Below are positions 34,090-42,894 of a DNA stretch of 64,000 nt, one piece after another (within the stretch, counting starts at the first letter, position 1; every line of letters begins with the position of its first letter). This DNA comes from Clostridia bacterium (lineage in GTDB: Bacteria > Bacillota > Clostridia > Oscillospirales > Acutalibacteraceae). The notes beneath the pieces are model-generated. The model did no database searches. It was not told the origin of the DNA and saw only the letters and a list, made by a program, of their open reading frames with translations. The translations under genes were made by a program, and so were the position numbers. The stretch spans positions 1 to 64,000 of the forward strand of contig JAFQXU010000032.1 in NCBI GenBank assembly GCA_017406805.1, written 5' to 3'.

Positions 34090-35175
34090 TTAAAATTTAA
34101 CAGGATTGGACAGCAAATATTTTTTTACCATTAAAGCTACTTTAAATACGATTGCATCTTCGAATTCTCTAAGATCCAAGCCGGTGATTTTTTTGATTTT
34201 TTCAAGTCTATAAACAAGTGTATTTCTGTGAACAAAAAGTTTTCTGGAAGTTTCGGAAACATTCAAGCTGTTTTCAAAGAATTTTTGAATTGTGAAAAGC
34301 GTTTCGTGATCCATGGAAGTTACGGAACCTTTTTTAAATACTTCTTTTAAGAAAGTTTCGCAAAGTGTGGTCGGAAGCTGATAGACAAGACGGGCAATTC
34401 CCAAGTGATCGTATGTAATAACATTTTTTTCTGTGTCAAAAACTTTTCCGACTTCAATTGAAACTTGGGCTTCTTTAAATGATCTTGCAAGTTCTCTGAT
34501 TCCGCTAACAGCAGTACCAACACCCACCACAGCGTGTGTATAATATTCGCCCGAGAGTGTGTCCACTATCGACGCAGCCAGTTTTTCCAAAGATTTTGGA
34601 TCTGTATCTTTCTTTATTTCTTTTACAAGAGCAATATCGTTTTCATTAATGCTGATTACGAAATCCTTTGTTTTATCCGGGAATAACCCTTGAACAACGT
34701 CAAACGGAGAAGCGTCTGATTTTGAAGTTACTTTTACAATCATGCAAACGCGGTTTACATCACAGTTGAATTTCATTTCGCGGGCTTTAAGATAAATATC
34801 CCCCGGCAAAACGTTATCTAAAAGAACATTTTTTATAAAGTTTACTTTGTCGTATTTTTCATCATTTTGTTGTTTTACACTATTCATAGCAACAGACAAA
34901 AGCACTGCATCTCTACTTGCAGCTTCGTCCACACCTGTTACAAAAACTGCAAACTCAGGGTGTGAAGGATTTCCAAAAGCCTTGAATGTGTATCCGTTTG
35001 AAACAAATGTTTCGCCGGAAATCATCATATCTGAATTCACAGAGCTAATGTTTTCACCAATTTTTGACGGATCATTACACGCAATTATCATTGACGAATC
35101 ATCAATAACTCCCATAGTTCCTTTCATAACATCTGCTGTTTGTCTTATTATGCTTTGAAATAATCTGTTAGACAT
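34090..35175 (-). CDS. CdaR/PucR-type transcriptional regulator
   Basis: A regulator of about 361 residues. The N-terminal part resembles the sugar-diacid sensor domain of CdaR (starting SNRLFQSIIRQTADVMKGTMG), the middle a GGDEF-like PucR domain (ARSFKEAQVSIEVGKVFD near residue 230), and the C-terminus is the PucR helix-turn-helix (LNVSETSRKLFVHRNTLVYR, then LEKIKKITGLDLREFEDA). The inducer is unknown, and no obvious target pathway is adjacent. The ATG 35175 start is favoured because AGGAGAG lies upstream. It is transcribed alone, from a good promoter, and ends near the hairpin before ftsE. Confidence 0.88.
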   Translation of the reverse strand: MSNRLFQSIIRQTADVMKGTMGVIDDSSMIIACNDPSKIGENISSVNSDMMISGETFVSNGYTFKAFGNPSHPEFAVFVTGVDEAASRDAVLLSVAMNSVKQQNDEKYDKVNFIKNVLLDNVLPGDIYLKAREMKFNCDVNRVCMIVKVTSKSDASPFDVVQGLFPDKTKDFVISINENDIALVKEIKKDTDPKSLEKLAASIVDTLSGEYYTHAVVGVGTAVSGIRELARSFKEAQVSIEVGKVFDTEKNVITYDHLGIARLVYQLPTTLCETFLKEVFKKGSVTSMDHETLFTIQKFFENSLNVSETSRKLFVHRNTLVYRLEKIKKITGLDLREFEDAIVFKVALMVKKYLLSNPVKF

Positions 35176-35260
35176 AATCAATCTCTCCTACTCTCTTAAA
35201 TATTAAAATTAAAGCATTTTTTAATTTGTAAATGTAAAAAAATAATGTATTCTTTTATCA

Positions 35261-35289
35261 ATTATATACAATTAATAAAAGTTTTGCAA
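35261..35289 (-). promoter_or_regulatory. Promoter for the CdaR-like regulator
   Basis: Minus strand: TTGCAA (35289-35284), 17-base spacer, TATAAT (35266-35261). A near copy of the -35 flank (gttttgcacacttataa at 35320-35336 against gttttgcaaccttataa at 35281-35297) lies 39 bases away and may be a regulator site. Confidence 0.65.
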
Positions 35290-35453
35290 CCTTATAATTA
35301 TTTTCACATTAAAAATTACGTTTTGCACACTTATAAAATATTCTCTTTTACTTTATAGTAAAACTGTACAAAAAATATTTCTTTTTATGTGCTACAAAAC
35401 AAATATACTCGCCATAATGACGAGTAATTATAATATAAATTATTTATATTTAT

Positions 35454-35840
35454 CTATTTTACCGCTGCTAAATCTTCCCCTGCAATTTTTACTATTTCTA
35501 CTCTTGCATTTTCTAAATCTTTATAATTTTGAGCTGCTTTTAAACTTTCACTTTTTAAAAGCAAGGCTGTATTTTCGCTTTGAATTTGGTCAAGCTCTTT
35601 GGAAGCTTTTGAAACTTTATCTATAGATTCCGCAAGCTTAGACTGCTCAGAAATAAAAAGGAAACCGCATCCTGCCGACAACAAAAAAACCGAAAAAACA
35701 GAACCCATAAGCATTTTTAGGGCTTTATTTTTCTGATTTTTTCTTTGCGACTTACCGGGAAGTTTAAGAACCTTTCCTTTGCCATGCTGTTCTTTTCTCA
35801 GTGGAGCAAAATCATAAGCTGCATTCCTGTTATACATCAA
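35454..35840 (-). CDS. ftsL: FtsL/DivIC-like division protein
   Basis: Small bitopic protein of 128 residues with a basic cytoplasmic N-terminus (GKGKVLKLPGKSQRKNQK), one transmembrane segment (about residues 44-63) and a short outer coiled coil (LAESIDKVSKASKELDQIQSE). Topology, size and position after rsmH match FtsL, which bridges FtsQ/DivIB to the septal synthase. The sequence itself is weakly conserved, so the assignment rests mainly on context. No penicillin-binding protein gene follows, unlike the standard dcw cluster. Confidence 0.75.
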   Translation of the reverse strand: MMYNRNAAYDFAPLRKEQHGKGKVLKLPGKSQRKNQKNKALKMLMGSVFSVFLLSAGCGFLFISEQSKLAESIDKVSKASKELDQIQSENTALLLKSESLKAAQNYKDLENARVEIVKIAGEDLAAVK

Positions 35841-35861
35841 TTCAACATCTCCATAAATTCC

Positions 35862-36791
35862 TTAAATTTTTTCACAAACCCTAAGCTTTGCACTTCTTGA
35901 CCTTGTATTTTCCTCGGTTTCTTTTGCTGAAGGTTTAATTGCTTTTTTTGTTATCATTTGTGCGCTCGGCGTTTTTCCGCAAGTACAAATTGGAAAATCC
36001 GGCGGGCAAATACACCCTTTACACCAATTTTGCATTTTCTTTTTTACAATTTTATCTTCAAGAGAATGGAAAGTTATTGCTACAATTCTTCCGCCCTTTT
36101 TTAGGACTTTAAACGCATCTTCCAAACTTACTTTTAAATTTTCAAGCTCATTATTAACATAAATTCTTATTGCTTGAAATGTCCTTCTTGCCGGATTGCC
36201 GCCTTCTCTACGTGAAAACGACGGTATGGCGTTTTTCACTATTTCTGCAAGTTCGGTGGTCGTTTGGATTAATTTCTTTTCCCTTGCTTTTACTATTTTA
36301 AATGCTATTTTTGATGCGTATCTTTCTTCACCATATTCACTTATTATTTTTTTAAGCTCGCTTTGATCGAAAAAATTCACAACATCGTATGCAGACTGAC
36401 CTTGCTTACTCATTCTCATATCAAGCGGCGCTTCTTTTTTGTAGGAAAATCCTCTATCTGCGGTATCAAGCTGATATGAAGAAACTCCTAAATCAAAAAC
36501 GACTCCATCTACACCATCAAAACCTAAACTATGTACAATGTTATAAATATTGGAAAAATTATCATTCACTATTTCAACATTTTTGAATTCTTTTAATTTT
36601 TCTTTACACGCCAAAATTGCGTCAGGGTCTTGATCAATGCAAATAAGTTTGCCATTTTTAGAAAGATTTGATGCAACTTTATAAGATAATCCGCCGCCAC
36701 CCGCAGTAGCATCAACATAAACCCCATTCGGGTTAATATTAAGTAAATCTACTGTTTCGTTTATAAGTACGGTTTTATGATTAAATTCCAA
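35862..36791 (-). CDS. rsmH: 16S rRNA m4C1402 methyltransferase
   Basis: SAM-dependent N4-methyltransferase acting on C1402 of 16S rRNA (formerly MraW). The 309-residue product starts FNHKTVLINETVDLL, has the SAM motif YVDATAGGGGLS near residue 25, GVVFDLGVSSYQLD near 97, and FSRREGGNPARRTFQAIRIYVN near 195-216. The C-terminus has a Cys cluster (WCKGCICPPDFPICTCGK). Upstream mraZ is missing; only ftsL follows. Confidence 0.97.
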   Translation of the reverse strand: MEFNHKTVLINETVDLLNINPNGVYVDATAGGGGLSYKVASNLSKNGKLICIDQDPDAILACKEKLKEFKNVEIVNDNFSNIYNIVHSLGFDGVDGVVFDLGVSSYQLDTADRGFSYKKEAPLDMRMSKQGQSAYDVVNFFDQSELKKIISEYGEERYASKIAFKIVKAREKKLIQTTTELAEIVKNAIPSFSRREGGNPARRTFQAIRIYVNNELENLKVSLEDAFKVLKKGGRIVAITFHSLEDKIVKKKMQNWCKGCICPPDFPICTCGKTPSAQMITKKAIKPSAKETEENTRSRSAKLRVCEKI

Positions 36792-36951
36792 AGTTACATT
36801 CCTTCTTTTAATAGTAGCACGATTAATGACACCACTACATTTTATTATGCTACAACGATCTTATTTGAAAATCAACACCCAAATTATGACATTATAAAAT
36901 TTTGGGCAATTGCATATTTTTAAGCTTTAATTTATATTATTTTTGTCATTA

Positions 36952-37536
36952 TTAGCTAAATAAATTACCAACCATTCCACTTTCGTGCTGAGCGGCGTTT
37001 CCTTCATCTGTATCTATATGCATTGCAAGGGAAAATTTCTCGCTTACCCTGGCTACCACATCTTCAAAAATCAAAGTGCGGCCTTCGCTTTTTATTCTTA
37101 CTTTTACTTCTTCACCATTTTTCACATCTAATTTTTCTGCATCTTTCGGCGACATATGAATATGCCTTTTAGCCACAATCAAACCTTCGGAAATCTCAAT
37201 GCTACCTTTTGGGCCAATTAACGTGCACCCTGGCGTACCGTCTAAATCTCCCGACTCCCTAATCATTCCTTTTACGCCAATCTTCCTGGAGTCAGTCAAA
37301 GAAATTTCAACTTGCGTTTTTTCCCTAAACGGGCCTAAAACCGCAACGTTTTTAAGCATTTCTTTATCGGTTTTAATGTCCACACGTTCTTCACAAGCAA
37401 ACTGCCCAGGCTGAGAAAGATCTTTTCTTTTAGAAAATATATAATTCTCTCCGAATAGCACATCCGCCACATCTTTGGAAAGATGAACATGTCTGGCGGA
37501 AACTTCCACCGGTATATCAACTTGATTTATGCTCAT
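36952..37536 (-). CDS. pduL: Phosphate propanoyl/acetyltransferase PduL-type
   Basis: Zinc-dependent phosphotransacylase, unrelated in fold to Pta, converting acyl-CoA and phosphate to acyl-phosphate. The 194-residue product has two PduL repeats: VEVSARHVHLSKDVADVLFG near residues 8-27 and IVAKRHIHMSPKDAEKLDV near 120-138, whose His residues bind zinc. GDLDGTPGCTLIGP is also typical. No microcompartment genes or encapsulation peptide are evident, so a housekeeping acetate role with an acetate kinase elsewhere is more likely. It overlaps nadK by 4 bases. Confidence 0.93.
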   Translation of the reverse strand: MSINQVDIPVEVSARHVHLSKDVADVLFGENYIFSKRKDLSQPGQFACEERVDIKTDKEMLKNVAVLGPFREKTQVEISLTDSRKIGVKGMIRESGDLDGTPGCTLIGPKGSIEISEGLIVAKRHIHMSPKDAEKLDVKNGEEVKVRIKSEGRTLIFEDVVARVSEKFSLAMHIDTDEGNAAQHESGMVGNLFS

Positions 37537-38378
37537 GGTTTTACCCCCCTTTTTAGGATCTTTTTTTCGAAATTTTTGTAAAAATGATTTTTAGAAAATC
37601 TGATAAATTTAACCGCGGCATCTGCTTTTTTAATTTTAATCATTTCGCCGTTTAATTTGGCAGATTTTCCTACGCCGTCTGCATTTAATATGGCTTCACC
37701 ACAAGATTTTATAGATATTTCATCTTCGCAAGACAAAATAATAGGCCTGCAAGATATTTCTTGGGGACAAACGGGAGTAACCGCCACACAATTTACATTA
37801 TTATCGATTATCGGGCCGCCCGCAGAAAACGAATATGCAGTGGAGCCCGCCGGAGTGGAAACAATCACACCATCTGCACGGAACGACAAAATTCTTTCCC
37901 CGGATTTATAAATTTCAAAATCCAGCATACGTGAAAAAGAACCACGATTTACCGAAAGTTCATTCAGTGCCAAAAAATTCTCGTTATTATGATTTATTTC
38001 AAGCAAAAAGTGATTTTCAGTAATATAATCACCGTTTACCAAACGCTTAAGTTCATCTGTTTCGCTTTTTTCTATGGTAGATAAAAAACCCATTTTGCCT
38101 GTGTTTATGCCTAAAATCGGCTTATTAAATTTTGCGCAAAGCTTAGAAAAATATATTATGCTGCCATCTCCGCCAAAAACCACGGAGGCGTCACTGCTAG
38201 AAATCATTTCGCTTATATCATCAAAAAAATTTACATTATTATTTTTTATATGACCTTTTATTTTTGAACTTATAAAAATCTGTACATCATAAGCAGCCAA
38301 AACAGAAACAGCTTTTTCTATTGTTTCTGTTTTGTATTCTTTGTTTTCATCAAATAATAGTGCTATTTTTTTAATCAT
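37533..38378 (-). CDS. nadK: NAD kinase
   Basis: Phosphorylates NAD to NADP. The 281-residue product has VVFGGDGSIIYFSKL near residue 66, GINTGKMGFLST near 95, LNELSVNRG near 139 and STPAGSTAYSFSAGGPI near 173. GGGTGAT precedes the ATG. It is coupled to pduL downstream and follows tlyA on the same strand, as nadK does in many Clostridia. Confidence 0.97.
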   Translation of the reverse strand: MIKKIALLFDENKEYKTETIEKAVSVLAAYDVQIFISSKIKGHIKNNNVNFFDDISEMISSSDASVVFGGDGSIIYFSKLCAKFNKPILGINTGKMGFLSTIEKSETDELKRLVNGDYITENHFLLEINHNNENFLALNELSVNRGSFSRMLDFEIYKSGERILSFRADGVIVSTPAGSTAYSFSAGGPIIDNNVNCVAVTPVCPQEISCRPIILSCEDEISIKSCGEAILNADGVGKSAKLNGEMIKIKKADAAVKFIRFSKNHFYKNFEKKILKRGVKP

Positions 38379-38405
38379 ATAATCACCCTAAACGTAAATA
38401 TTCGG

Positions 38406-39203
38406 CTAAAGCTCATCGTGAGAAAGCTCAACGATGTTTTCCGGGTCAACCGGTTCATCAATATATGGGCTCCATGATTTTTTTACTAAAATTAAATACT
38501 CTATATTCCCATCCGGGCCTTTTATTGGCGAATAATCCAGAGCCAAAACTGCAAAGCCATTATTAAGACAAAAATCACAAACTTTTGTTACAGCCTTAGT
38601 ATGTAATTTTTTATCTTTTACAACTCCGGTTTTATTGGCGTTTTCTTTGCCAACTTCAAACTGAGGTTTTATTAAACACACACCCAAGGTACCATTTTCC
38701 ACTATATTTCTGATCGCCGGCAAAACCAAAGTCAACGATATAAATGAAACGTCCACAGTAAAGAAATCAATTTTATCTTTAATAAGCTCTTTTTTCAGCT
38801 TTCTTGCGTTAACTCCTTCGATGTTTACAACTCTTGGATCGTCCAATAATTTTTGGCTAAGCTGATCGTGGCCAACGTCCACGGCGTAAACTTTTTTACA
38901 GCCGTTTTGAAGCATGCAATCGGTAAATCCGCCCGTACTTGCGCCAACATCAAGGGCGATTTTACCGTCAAGTCTAATATCAAAATTATTAATAGCTTTT
39001 TCCAGCTTAATCCCACCACGGCTTACGTATTTTATGGCGTTTTCTTGAACTTTAACATCAACACCATCTTCAAATTCCGCACTTGGTTTATTAATAATTT
39101 GATTATCAACGGAAACAAAACCGTCTAAAATTAATTTTTTTGCTTTTTCTCTGCTTGGAACCAATTTTTTTTCACACATTATAATATCTAATCTTTTTTT
39201 CAT
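38406..39203 (-). CDS. tlyA: TlyA family rRNA methyltransferase/hemolysin-like
   Basis: 2'-O-methyltransferase of the TlyA/YqxC family acting on rRNA. The 265-residue product has an N-terminal S4 RNA-binding domain (KKRLDIIMCEKKLVPSREKA to about residue 60) and an FtsJ-type methyltransferase domain with ALDVGASTGGFTDCMLQ near residue 81 and IKPQFEVGKE near 175. The ATG has no ribosome binding site of its own; an 11-codon upstream ORF ends on it (ATGA), so translation is probably coupled. It lies between pth and nadK. Confidence 0.93.
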   Translation of the reverse strand: MKKRLDIIMCEKKLVPSREKAKKLILDGFVSVDNQIINKPSAEFEDGVDVKVQENAIKYVSRGGIKLEKAINNFDIRLDGKIALDVGASTGGFTDCMLQNGCKKVYAVDVGHDQLSQKLLDDPRVVNIEGVNARKLKKELIKDKIDFFTVDVSFISLTLVLPAIRNIVENGTLGVCLIKPQFEVGKENANKTGVVKDKKLHTKAVTKVCDFCLNNGFAVLALDYSPIKGPDGNIEYLILVKKSWSPYIDEPVDPENIVELSHDEL

Positions 39204-39235
39204 TTGGGAGATAATGAATCATTTTTTAAATCCAT
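39200..39235 (-). CDS. 11-codon upstream ORF coupled to tlyA
   Basis: MDLKNDSLSPK is encoded from ATG 39235 to TGA 39202-39200. GAGGAG (39246-39241) is 5 bases upstream, an excellent ribosome binding site. The TGA overlaps the tlyA ATG as ATGA, while tlyA itself has only tctccca before its ATG. The arrangement suggests that the short ORF carries initiation to tlyA by termination-reinitiation. Confidence 0.6.
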   Translation of the reverse strand: MDLKNDSLSPK

Positions 39236-39264
39236 TGTTACTCCTCGAGCCACCTACCTTTTTA

Positions 39265-39837
39265 TTAATTATAATTACTCATTGCTTCATCGATTTTACC
39301 ACTAATCATAAGCTCAAGAGCTTTAAAAACACTTTCAAAATCACCTTCAACGGTTTTAAGTTCATCCTCTGAAAAGGAAGAAATAACCCAATCATCTAAC
39401 CGCCACATATCATTCGGCTTATTACCGATTCCAATTTTAATACGCGGAAAATTATCTGTACCACACAGCGTTATAATGCTTTTTACTCCATTTTGTCCGC
39501 CGTGCGATCCTTTTTTTCTGATGCGAATTTTTCCCACCGGAAGACAAATATCATCAAAAATAAGAATTATATTTTCGGGTTTTATTTTATAAAAAGACAT
39601 CGCACCAAAAACTGATTTCCCGCTTAAGTTCATGTACGTTTGCGGCTTTAAAAGCATTATTTTTTTGCCATTAATCGAAACCGTGGCACTAAGAGCATCA
39701 AACCTGCTAAAAGAAAAATTAACGTTCGTTTTTTGAGCTATTAAATCCAGAATAATAAACCCTGCATTATGGCGTGTTTTTTTGTATTTATCGCCGGGAT
39801 TCCCCAACCCTACAATTATGTAATCTACCGCGCTCAT
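39265..39837 (-). CDS. pth: Peptidyl-tRNA hydrolase
   Basis: Recycles peptidyl-tRNA released during stalled translation. The 190-residue product has VGLGNPGDKYKKTRHNAGF near residues 9-27 (catalytic His and Asn), KPQTYMNLSG near 66, the Asp in LIFDDICLPVGKIRIRKKGSHGGQNG-type region near 90-115 (catalytic Asp in FDD). Length is normal. The order glmU-prs-pth is conserved in Firmicutes. Confidence 0.97.
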   Translation of the reverse strand: MSAVDYIIVGLGNPGDKYKKTRHNAGFIILDLIAQKTNVNFSFSRFDALSATVSINGKKIMLLKPQTYMNLSGKSVFGAMSFYKIKPENIILIFDDICLPVGKIRIRKKGSHGGQNGVKSIITLCGTDNFPRIKIGIGNKPNDMWRLDDWVISSFSEDELKTVEGDFESVFKALELMISGKIDEAMSNYN

Positions 39838-39853
39838 TTAAATTCCCCTTAAA

Positions 39854-40816
39854 TTATTCCAAAATCATAGTAGACATCGGCTTATCGCCATTTATTCTTT
39901 TAATAGCTTCGGAAAGTATCGGCGCAACATTAAGAACTGTAAATTTATCAAGCATCTTTTCTTCTGGGATATCGATTGTATTAAACGCAATTATCTTTTT
40001 AATGCAGCTGTTTTTAAGATTTTCAACCGCATTACCCGAAAGAACAGGGTGTGCAACATAAGCGTAAACCTCTTTGGCTCCGCCTTTCTCAATTGCAGCT
40101 TCTGCAGCATGGCAAAGCGTTCCGGCGGTATCCATAATATCATCAACCAAAATAATTTTTTTATCTTTAATATCACCTATAATATTCATAACTTGGCTTA
40201 CGTTTGCTTTTGGGCGCCTTTTGTCAACCAAGGCTATTGGGCAACCAAGCCTTGTAGCAAACTGTCTTGCTCTGGCAATGGACCCTAAATCCGGAGCCAA
40301 AACAGTAAATTCTTCCGGGTCAAAACCATCAATTTCTTTAATAAAAGAGGCAAAAATCGGCGCTGCTATTATGTGATCTACCGGAATATCAACAAATCCC
40401 TGAATTTGAATTGTGTGAAGTTCAAGCGTAAGAATCCTATCAACGCCAGCCTGAGTAAGCAAATTTGAAACTAATTTTGCGGAAATTGGATCCCTTGGGT
40501 TAGCTTTTCTGTCTTGACGTGCATACCCAAAATAAGGTATTACCGCCGTAATTCTGGCCGCAGATGCACGTTTGACAGCATCAACCATAATTAGAAGCTC
40601 CATAAGATTATCATTAACCGGTGCACAAGTTGACTGAACTATAAAACAATCTGCACCTCTGACAGACTCATAAATCGAAACAGATATTTCCCCGTCGCTA
40701 AAACGTCCCACCTTTGACTTACCAAGATCACAGCCAAGCTCCTTGGCAATATCCGCCGCTAATTTTGGATTGGAATTTGCCGAAAAAATTCTTAAGTCTC
40801 TTTTTTGATAATCCAT
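39854..40816 (-). CDS. prs: Ribose-phosphate pyrophosphokinase
   Basis: Makes PRPP for nucleotide, His and Trp synthesis. The 320-residue product has RFSDGEISVSIYESVRG near residue 38, the ATP-binding AVIPYFGYARQDRK near 92-105, and the PRPP-binding loop ILVDDIMDTAGTLCHAA near 215-231. Length is typical of class I enzymes. AAGGAAAGAGG lies upstream of the ATG. It is between glmU and pth. Confidence 0.98.
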   Translation of the reverse strand: MDYQKRDLRIFSANSNPKLAADIAKELGCDLGKSKVGRFSDGEISVSIYESVRGADCFIVQSTCAPVNDNLMELLIMVDAVKRASAARITAVIPYFGYARQDRKANPRDPISAKLVSNLLTQAGVDRILTLELHTIQIQGFVDIPVDHIIAAPIFASFIKEIDGFDPEEFTVLAPDLGSIARARQFATRLGCPIALVDKRRPKANVSQVMNIIGDIKDKKIILVDDIMDTAGTLCHAAEAAIEKGGAKEVYAYVAHPVLSGNAVENLKNSCIKKIIAFNTIDIPEEKMLDKFTVLNVAPILSEAIKRINGDKPMSTMILE

Positions 40817-40858
40817 AAACTAACCTCTTTCCTTAATTATTAAACTTCCCAAAAGACT

Positions 40859-41884
40859 TTATTTATTATTTACAAAAGATACAAAAGGCCCTATTTTTTG
40901 ATTTTCCGGTATAATGCATTCCTTGCAGTAGCTGTTATTTACAACTGTATTATCGCCTATTTTAGAATCAATAATTTGACTGCTTGGCCCAATCACACAC
41001 TCGTTACCTATTATTGTTTTTCCCGTAAGAATTGTCCCCGGCAAAATAGTTGTTCCACATCCCACTTGAACCCATCTTCCAACTATTATGCCATCTGTAC
41101 ACGGAATTTTTACACCGTTTTCCATTAGGCCATTTAAAACTTTTTCTCTGGCTATTTCGTTTAATTCTTGCAACTGGCACACATCATTTGCGCCAAGAGC
41201 AACGTCAGAAGATGATGTTTCAAATGCGTCTACTCGATAATTGTTTTTTATTAAAAGTTCTATAACTGAAGTTAAATAGAATTCGTTTTGCGATGTGTTA
41301 TCACTTACTTTATCAATAAATTTCAAAAGATCTTTTACTTTAAACCAGTATGCGCCCGAGTTTATTTCTTTTATTGACCTTTGAACGAAACTTGCATCTT
41401 TTTCTTCTACTATTGCTTGAACGTCGTAATCTTTATTATCTCTGATAATTCTTCCGTATCCACACGGATTTTCAAGTCTGGAAGATATTATTGTGGCTGA
41501 ATTGTTAGAATTTTTATGAGTTTTATAGGCTTTTATAATCGTGGATTTATCTATGAACGGCGCATCGCCCCCAAGAATAAGAACATCGCCGTTTTGGTGC
41601 CTATTTAAAAACTCCGATGCCGTCATTACAGCGTGAGCCGTTCCTTTTCTTTCTGCTTGAATTACGCTTTCAAGATTATACTTTAAACTTTCAAGGTATT
41701 CTTGCACAAGCTCGTGTTTATAGCCCGTAACAACGCAAACATTTTTTATATCACATTTAATAACTGCATTTATTACCCAGCCGACCATCGGTTCAAAAAG
41801 AACAGACGAAAGCACTTTGGGAATATTGGATTTCATTCTTTTTCCTTCGCCTGCAGCCAATATTACACAGCAAACATTTTCCAA
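40859..41884 (-). CDS. glmU: Truncated GlmU: N-acetylglucosamine-1-P uridyltransferase half
   Basis: GlmU normally has about 455 residues, uridylating GlcNAc-1-P with its N-terminal half and acetylating glucosamine-1-P with its C-terminal left-handed beta-helix. Here the product has about 341 residues. The pyrophosphorylase motifs are intact: VILAAGEGKRMKS with the PKVL that follows, QAERKGTAHAVMTA and GGDAPFI. Only about four to five hexapeptide coils follow (VQVGCGTTILPGTILTGKT to IGDNTVVNN) before the end IGPFVSFVNNK, and the acetyltransferase active-site region is absent. TTG 41884, with GGAGTG 6 bases upstream, is the likely start. Acetylation must be done by another protein, or this enzyme serves another sugar. 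Confidence 0.9.
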   Translation of the reverse strand: MENVCCVILAAGEGKRMKSNIPKVLSSVLFEPMVGWVINAVIKCDIKNVCVVTGYKHELVQEYLESLKYNLESVIQAERKGTAHAVMTASEFLNRHQNGDVLILGGDAPFIDKSTIIKAYKTHKNSNNSATIISSRLENPCGYGRIIRDNKDYDVQAIVEEKDASFVQRSIKEINSGAYWFKVKDLLKFIDKVSDNTSQNEFYLTSVIELLIKNNYRVDAFETSSSDVALGANDVCQLQELNEIAREKVLNGLMENGVKIPCTDGIIVGRWVQVGCGTTILPGTILTGKTIIGNECVIGPSSQIIDSKIGDNTVVNNSYCKECIIPENQKIGPFVSFVNNK

Positions 41885-41967
41885 CGAATTCACTCCCACG
41901 CATATAATTAAAAATATAAGTTATATTTTACCACTTTAATCCAAAAATTTCAACAAAAAGAAGTTCT

Positions 41968-42894
41968 TTATTTATTATTTATTGCACTTTCCACTGCTTT
42001 TACTATATCCGCAGCCGTCATGTTGTATGCTTCTTTTAAAAACGGCATTTTACCGACTTGGCCAAAAACGTCTTTTATTCCAACGGATCTAATCGGCACG
42101 GGGTAATTTTCTGACAAAGTTTCGGCAACGGCGCTGCGAAGTCCACCAATTATATTATGATTTTCCACCACAACTACTGCACCCGTTTTTTTCGCGGAAT
42201 TTATAACGCTTTCTTCGTCAAGAGGTTTAATTGTATGAATATTTATAATTTCTGCATTTATTCCCATTTCTTCAAGAATTTTATTTGCTTCCAAAACTTC
42301 TGAAACCATAATCCCAGTGCAAAAAATACTTACATCGGTTCCGGCTTTAATTGTTTTAGCGTTAAATAGATTAAATGTTTCGCCCTCATCAAAAATATCA
42401 GGGGTTGTTTTTCTAAACATTCTTATATACACAGGGCCTTTGTAATCAATAATCTGCGGCAAAATATTTTTTAGTTGGTTATTATCGACAGGCTCAAAAA
42501 TTACAATATTCGGAATACTGCGCAAAACACCTATATCTTCAAAACTCATGTGCGTTCCACCGTTATACTCTGCGCTTATGCCTGGGTCAGTACCAATTAT
42601 TTTAACATTTTGCTTGGCGTAACAAATAGAAATTGCTATTTGGTCGCATATTCTTCGTGTTGCAAACGGCGCAAAAGTGCAGATAAACGGAATAAATCCA
42701 TAGCTGCTCATTCCGGCTGCAATACAGGCCATGTTTTGCTCGGCAACGCCAACGTTTATCGCTCTTTCAGGATATTTTTGGGGTAAATTACCAAATCCGT
42801 TCGGCTTTGCCAAATCGGCATTTATTATGACAATATTTTCGTTTTTCTCCATTAATTTATCAAGCTCAGACGCAAAAAGTTCTCTCATTTCCAT
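41968..42894 (-). CDS. Transketolase, C-terminal subunit
   Basis: The pyrimidine-binding and C-terminal domains of a split transketolase. The 308-residue product shows NVGVAEQNMACIAAGMSSYG near residue 47 (with the conserved Glu), TDPGISAEYNGGTHMSFEDI near 102-121, and a C-terminal domain with VVVENHNIIGGLRSAVAE. Its ATG overlaps the stop of the N-terminal subunit by one base (TAATG), so the two halves should be made in equal amounts and form one enzyme of the non-oxidative pentose phosphate pathway. Split transketolases are common in Clostridia and Archaea. Confidence 0.95.
   Translation of the reverse strand: MEMRELFASELDKLMEKNENIVIINADLAKPNGFGNLPQKYPERAINVGVAEQNMACIAAGMSSYGFIPFICTFAPFATRRICDQIAISICYAKQNVKIIGTDPGISAEYNGGTHMSFEDIGVLRSIPNIVIFEPVDNNQLKNILPQIIDYKGPVYIRMFRKTTPDIFDEGETFNLFNAKTIKAGTDVSIFCTGIMVSEVLEANKILEEMGINAEIINIHTIKPLDEESVINSAKKTGAVVVVENHNIIGGLRSAVAETLSENYPVPIRSVGIKDVFGQVGKMPFLKEAYNMTAADIVKAVESAINNK

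Noticed and set aside
35347..35426. Small hairpins downstream of ftsL as terminators
   Set aside because: The stem at 35406-35426 is only 6 bp and the following tract is not a clear T-run.
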